Source: Actinotignum sanguinis
GTDB lineage: Bacteria; Actinomycetota; Actinomycetes; Actinomycetales; Actinomycetaceae
Assembly: GCF_003957255.1 (NCBI RefSeq)
Contig: NZ_QDIE01000002.1
Coordinates: 79,842 to 143,841 of the forward strand
DNA length: 64,000 bases
Direction: 5' to 3'
Shown here: one piece after another, positions 63,871 through 64,000 of the stretch
How positions within the stretch are numbered: the first letter of the stretch is position 1
Layout: each line of letters opens with the position of its first letter
The notes under the pieces: generated by a model
The model's database searches: none
What the model saw: only the letters and a program-made list of their open reading frames with translations
What the model was told of the DNA's origin: nothing
Program-made: the position numbers and the translations under genes

Positions 63871-64000
63871 TAGTGCACCGTCCGCGATTTAGGTTTCCGG
63901 TTATGGGGTGGGGGTTTGTTCTAAGACTGTTCTCGCGCGTGCTATTTTCTCCAGGAGGCTATCCACGTCAGCTACCCACGTGAATGGTGTGGCGGTAAGG
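63871..64000 (-). mobile_element. End of an insertion sequence, probably IS630-like
   Basis: Sequence beginning at the TA of CTAG (63870-63873) separates the dprA remnant from a transposase 3' end. IS630 elements insert at TA, often in CTAG, and duplicate TA, which agrees with this boundary. The inverted terminal repeat would start near GTGCACCGTCCGCG, but the other end lies outside the window and cannot be compared. Confidence 0.6.
63901..64000 (-). CDS. Transposase C-terminus (IS630-like), partial
   Basis: The open frame from the window edge ends at TAA (63901-63903) and encodes about 32 residues including TPFTWVADVDSLLEKIARAR. A Pro-Phe-x-Trp motif followed by an amphipathic helix is how many IS630-family DDE transposases end. 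The remainder of the gene lies beyond the right edge. Family assignment is from this short motif and the CTAG boundary. Confidence 0.6.
   Translation of the reverse strand, partial: LTATPFTWVADVDSLLEKIARARTVLEQTPTP

Overview
The window is a stretch of GC-rich bacterial chromosome, almost all of it conserved housekeeping genes. Gene content and order point to Actinomycetota, probably order Actinomycetales. The diagnostic runs are ftsL-rsmH-mraZ-DUF3040-dinB; nrdR / LysM gene / lexA; hflX-miaA-recX-recA-DUF3046-clgR-cinA-pgsA-ftsK-rnj-dapA-dapB; M16 protease-pnp-rpsO-ribF-truB-rbfA-infB-ylxR-nusA-rimP-proS; cdsA-frr-pyrH-tsf-rpsB; and xerC-dprA. SOS boxes of the actinobacterial CGAAC-N4-GTTCG type agree. 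I cannot assign a genus from the sequence alone.

Layout. 1-4 kb: start of the division/cell-wall cluster with its MraZ operator, then DUF3040 and DNA polymerase IV. 4-11 kb: a spermidine-synthase-like methyltransferase fold protein, a PAC2 protein, a HelD-type RNA polymerase-recycling helicase and an acyl-CoA synthetase with an unusual C-terminal extension. 11-16.9 kb: nrdR, an SOS-linked LysM membrane protein divergent from lexA, a DinG-type helicase and HflX. 17-29 kb: RsmC-like methyltransferase, miaA, recX, recA, DUF3046, a ClgR-like regulator, pncC/cinA, pgsA, ftsK, RNase J, dapA and dapB. 29-46 kb: an RGG-rich ABC-class ATPase, M16 protease, PNPase, S15, a small membrane protein, RibF, an inserted sugar-kinase/DUF4862 pair, TruB, RbfA, IF2, YlxR, NusA and RimP. 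46-58 kb: a secreted or membrane-anchored unknown, ProRS, GNAT, a DivIVA-motif protein, CdsA, Frr, PyrH, a YeiH-type membrane protein, an FNT channel, EF-Ts and S2. 58-64 kb: an ABC exporter operon translationally coupled to rsgA, a degenerate LytM factor, XerC, and a dprA remnant cut by an insertion sequence at the right edge.

Functional themes. LexA, RecA and the LysM protein form an SOS circuit with three visible boxes. RNA decay and translation genes (RNase J, PNPase, S15, IF2, RbfA, NusA, RimP, TruB, Frr, EF-Ts, S2, RsgA) dominate. Many start codons carry no Shine-Dalgarno sequence but have a TAnnnT-like -10 box exactly 6-7 nt upstream, which points to widespread leaderless transcription. 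This pattern decides the starts of nrdR and proS.

I did not find a convincing new multi-gene defence or biosynthetic system. The most interesting signals are the dprA disruption, the leaderless-promoter grammar, the two-orientation GTGGAG array at mraZ, the RGG-tailed ATPase beside PNPase, the exporter-rsgA coupling with its palindromic operator, a 20-bp perfect hairpin before the LytM gene, and an orphan leftward terminator upstream of the exporter.
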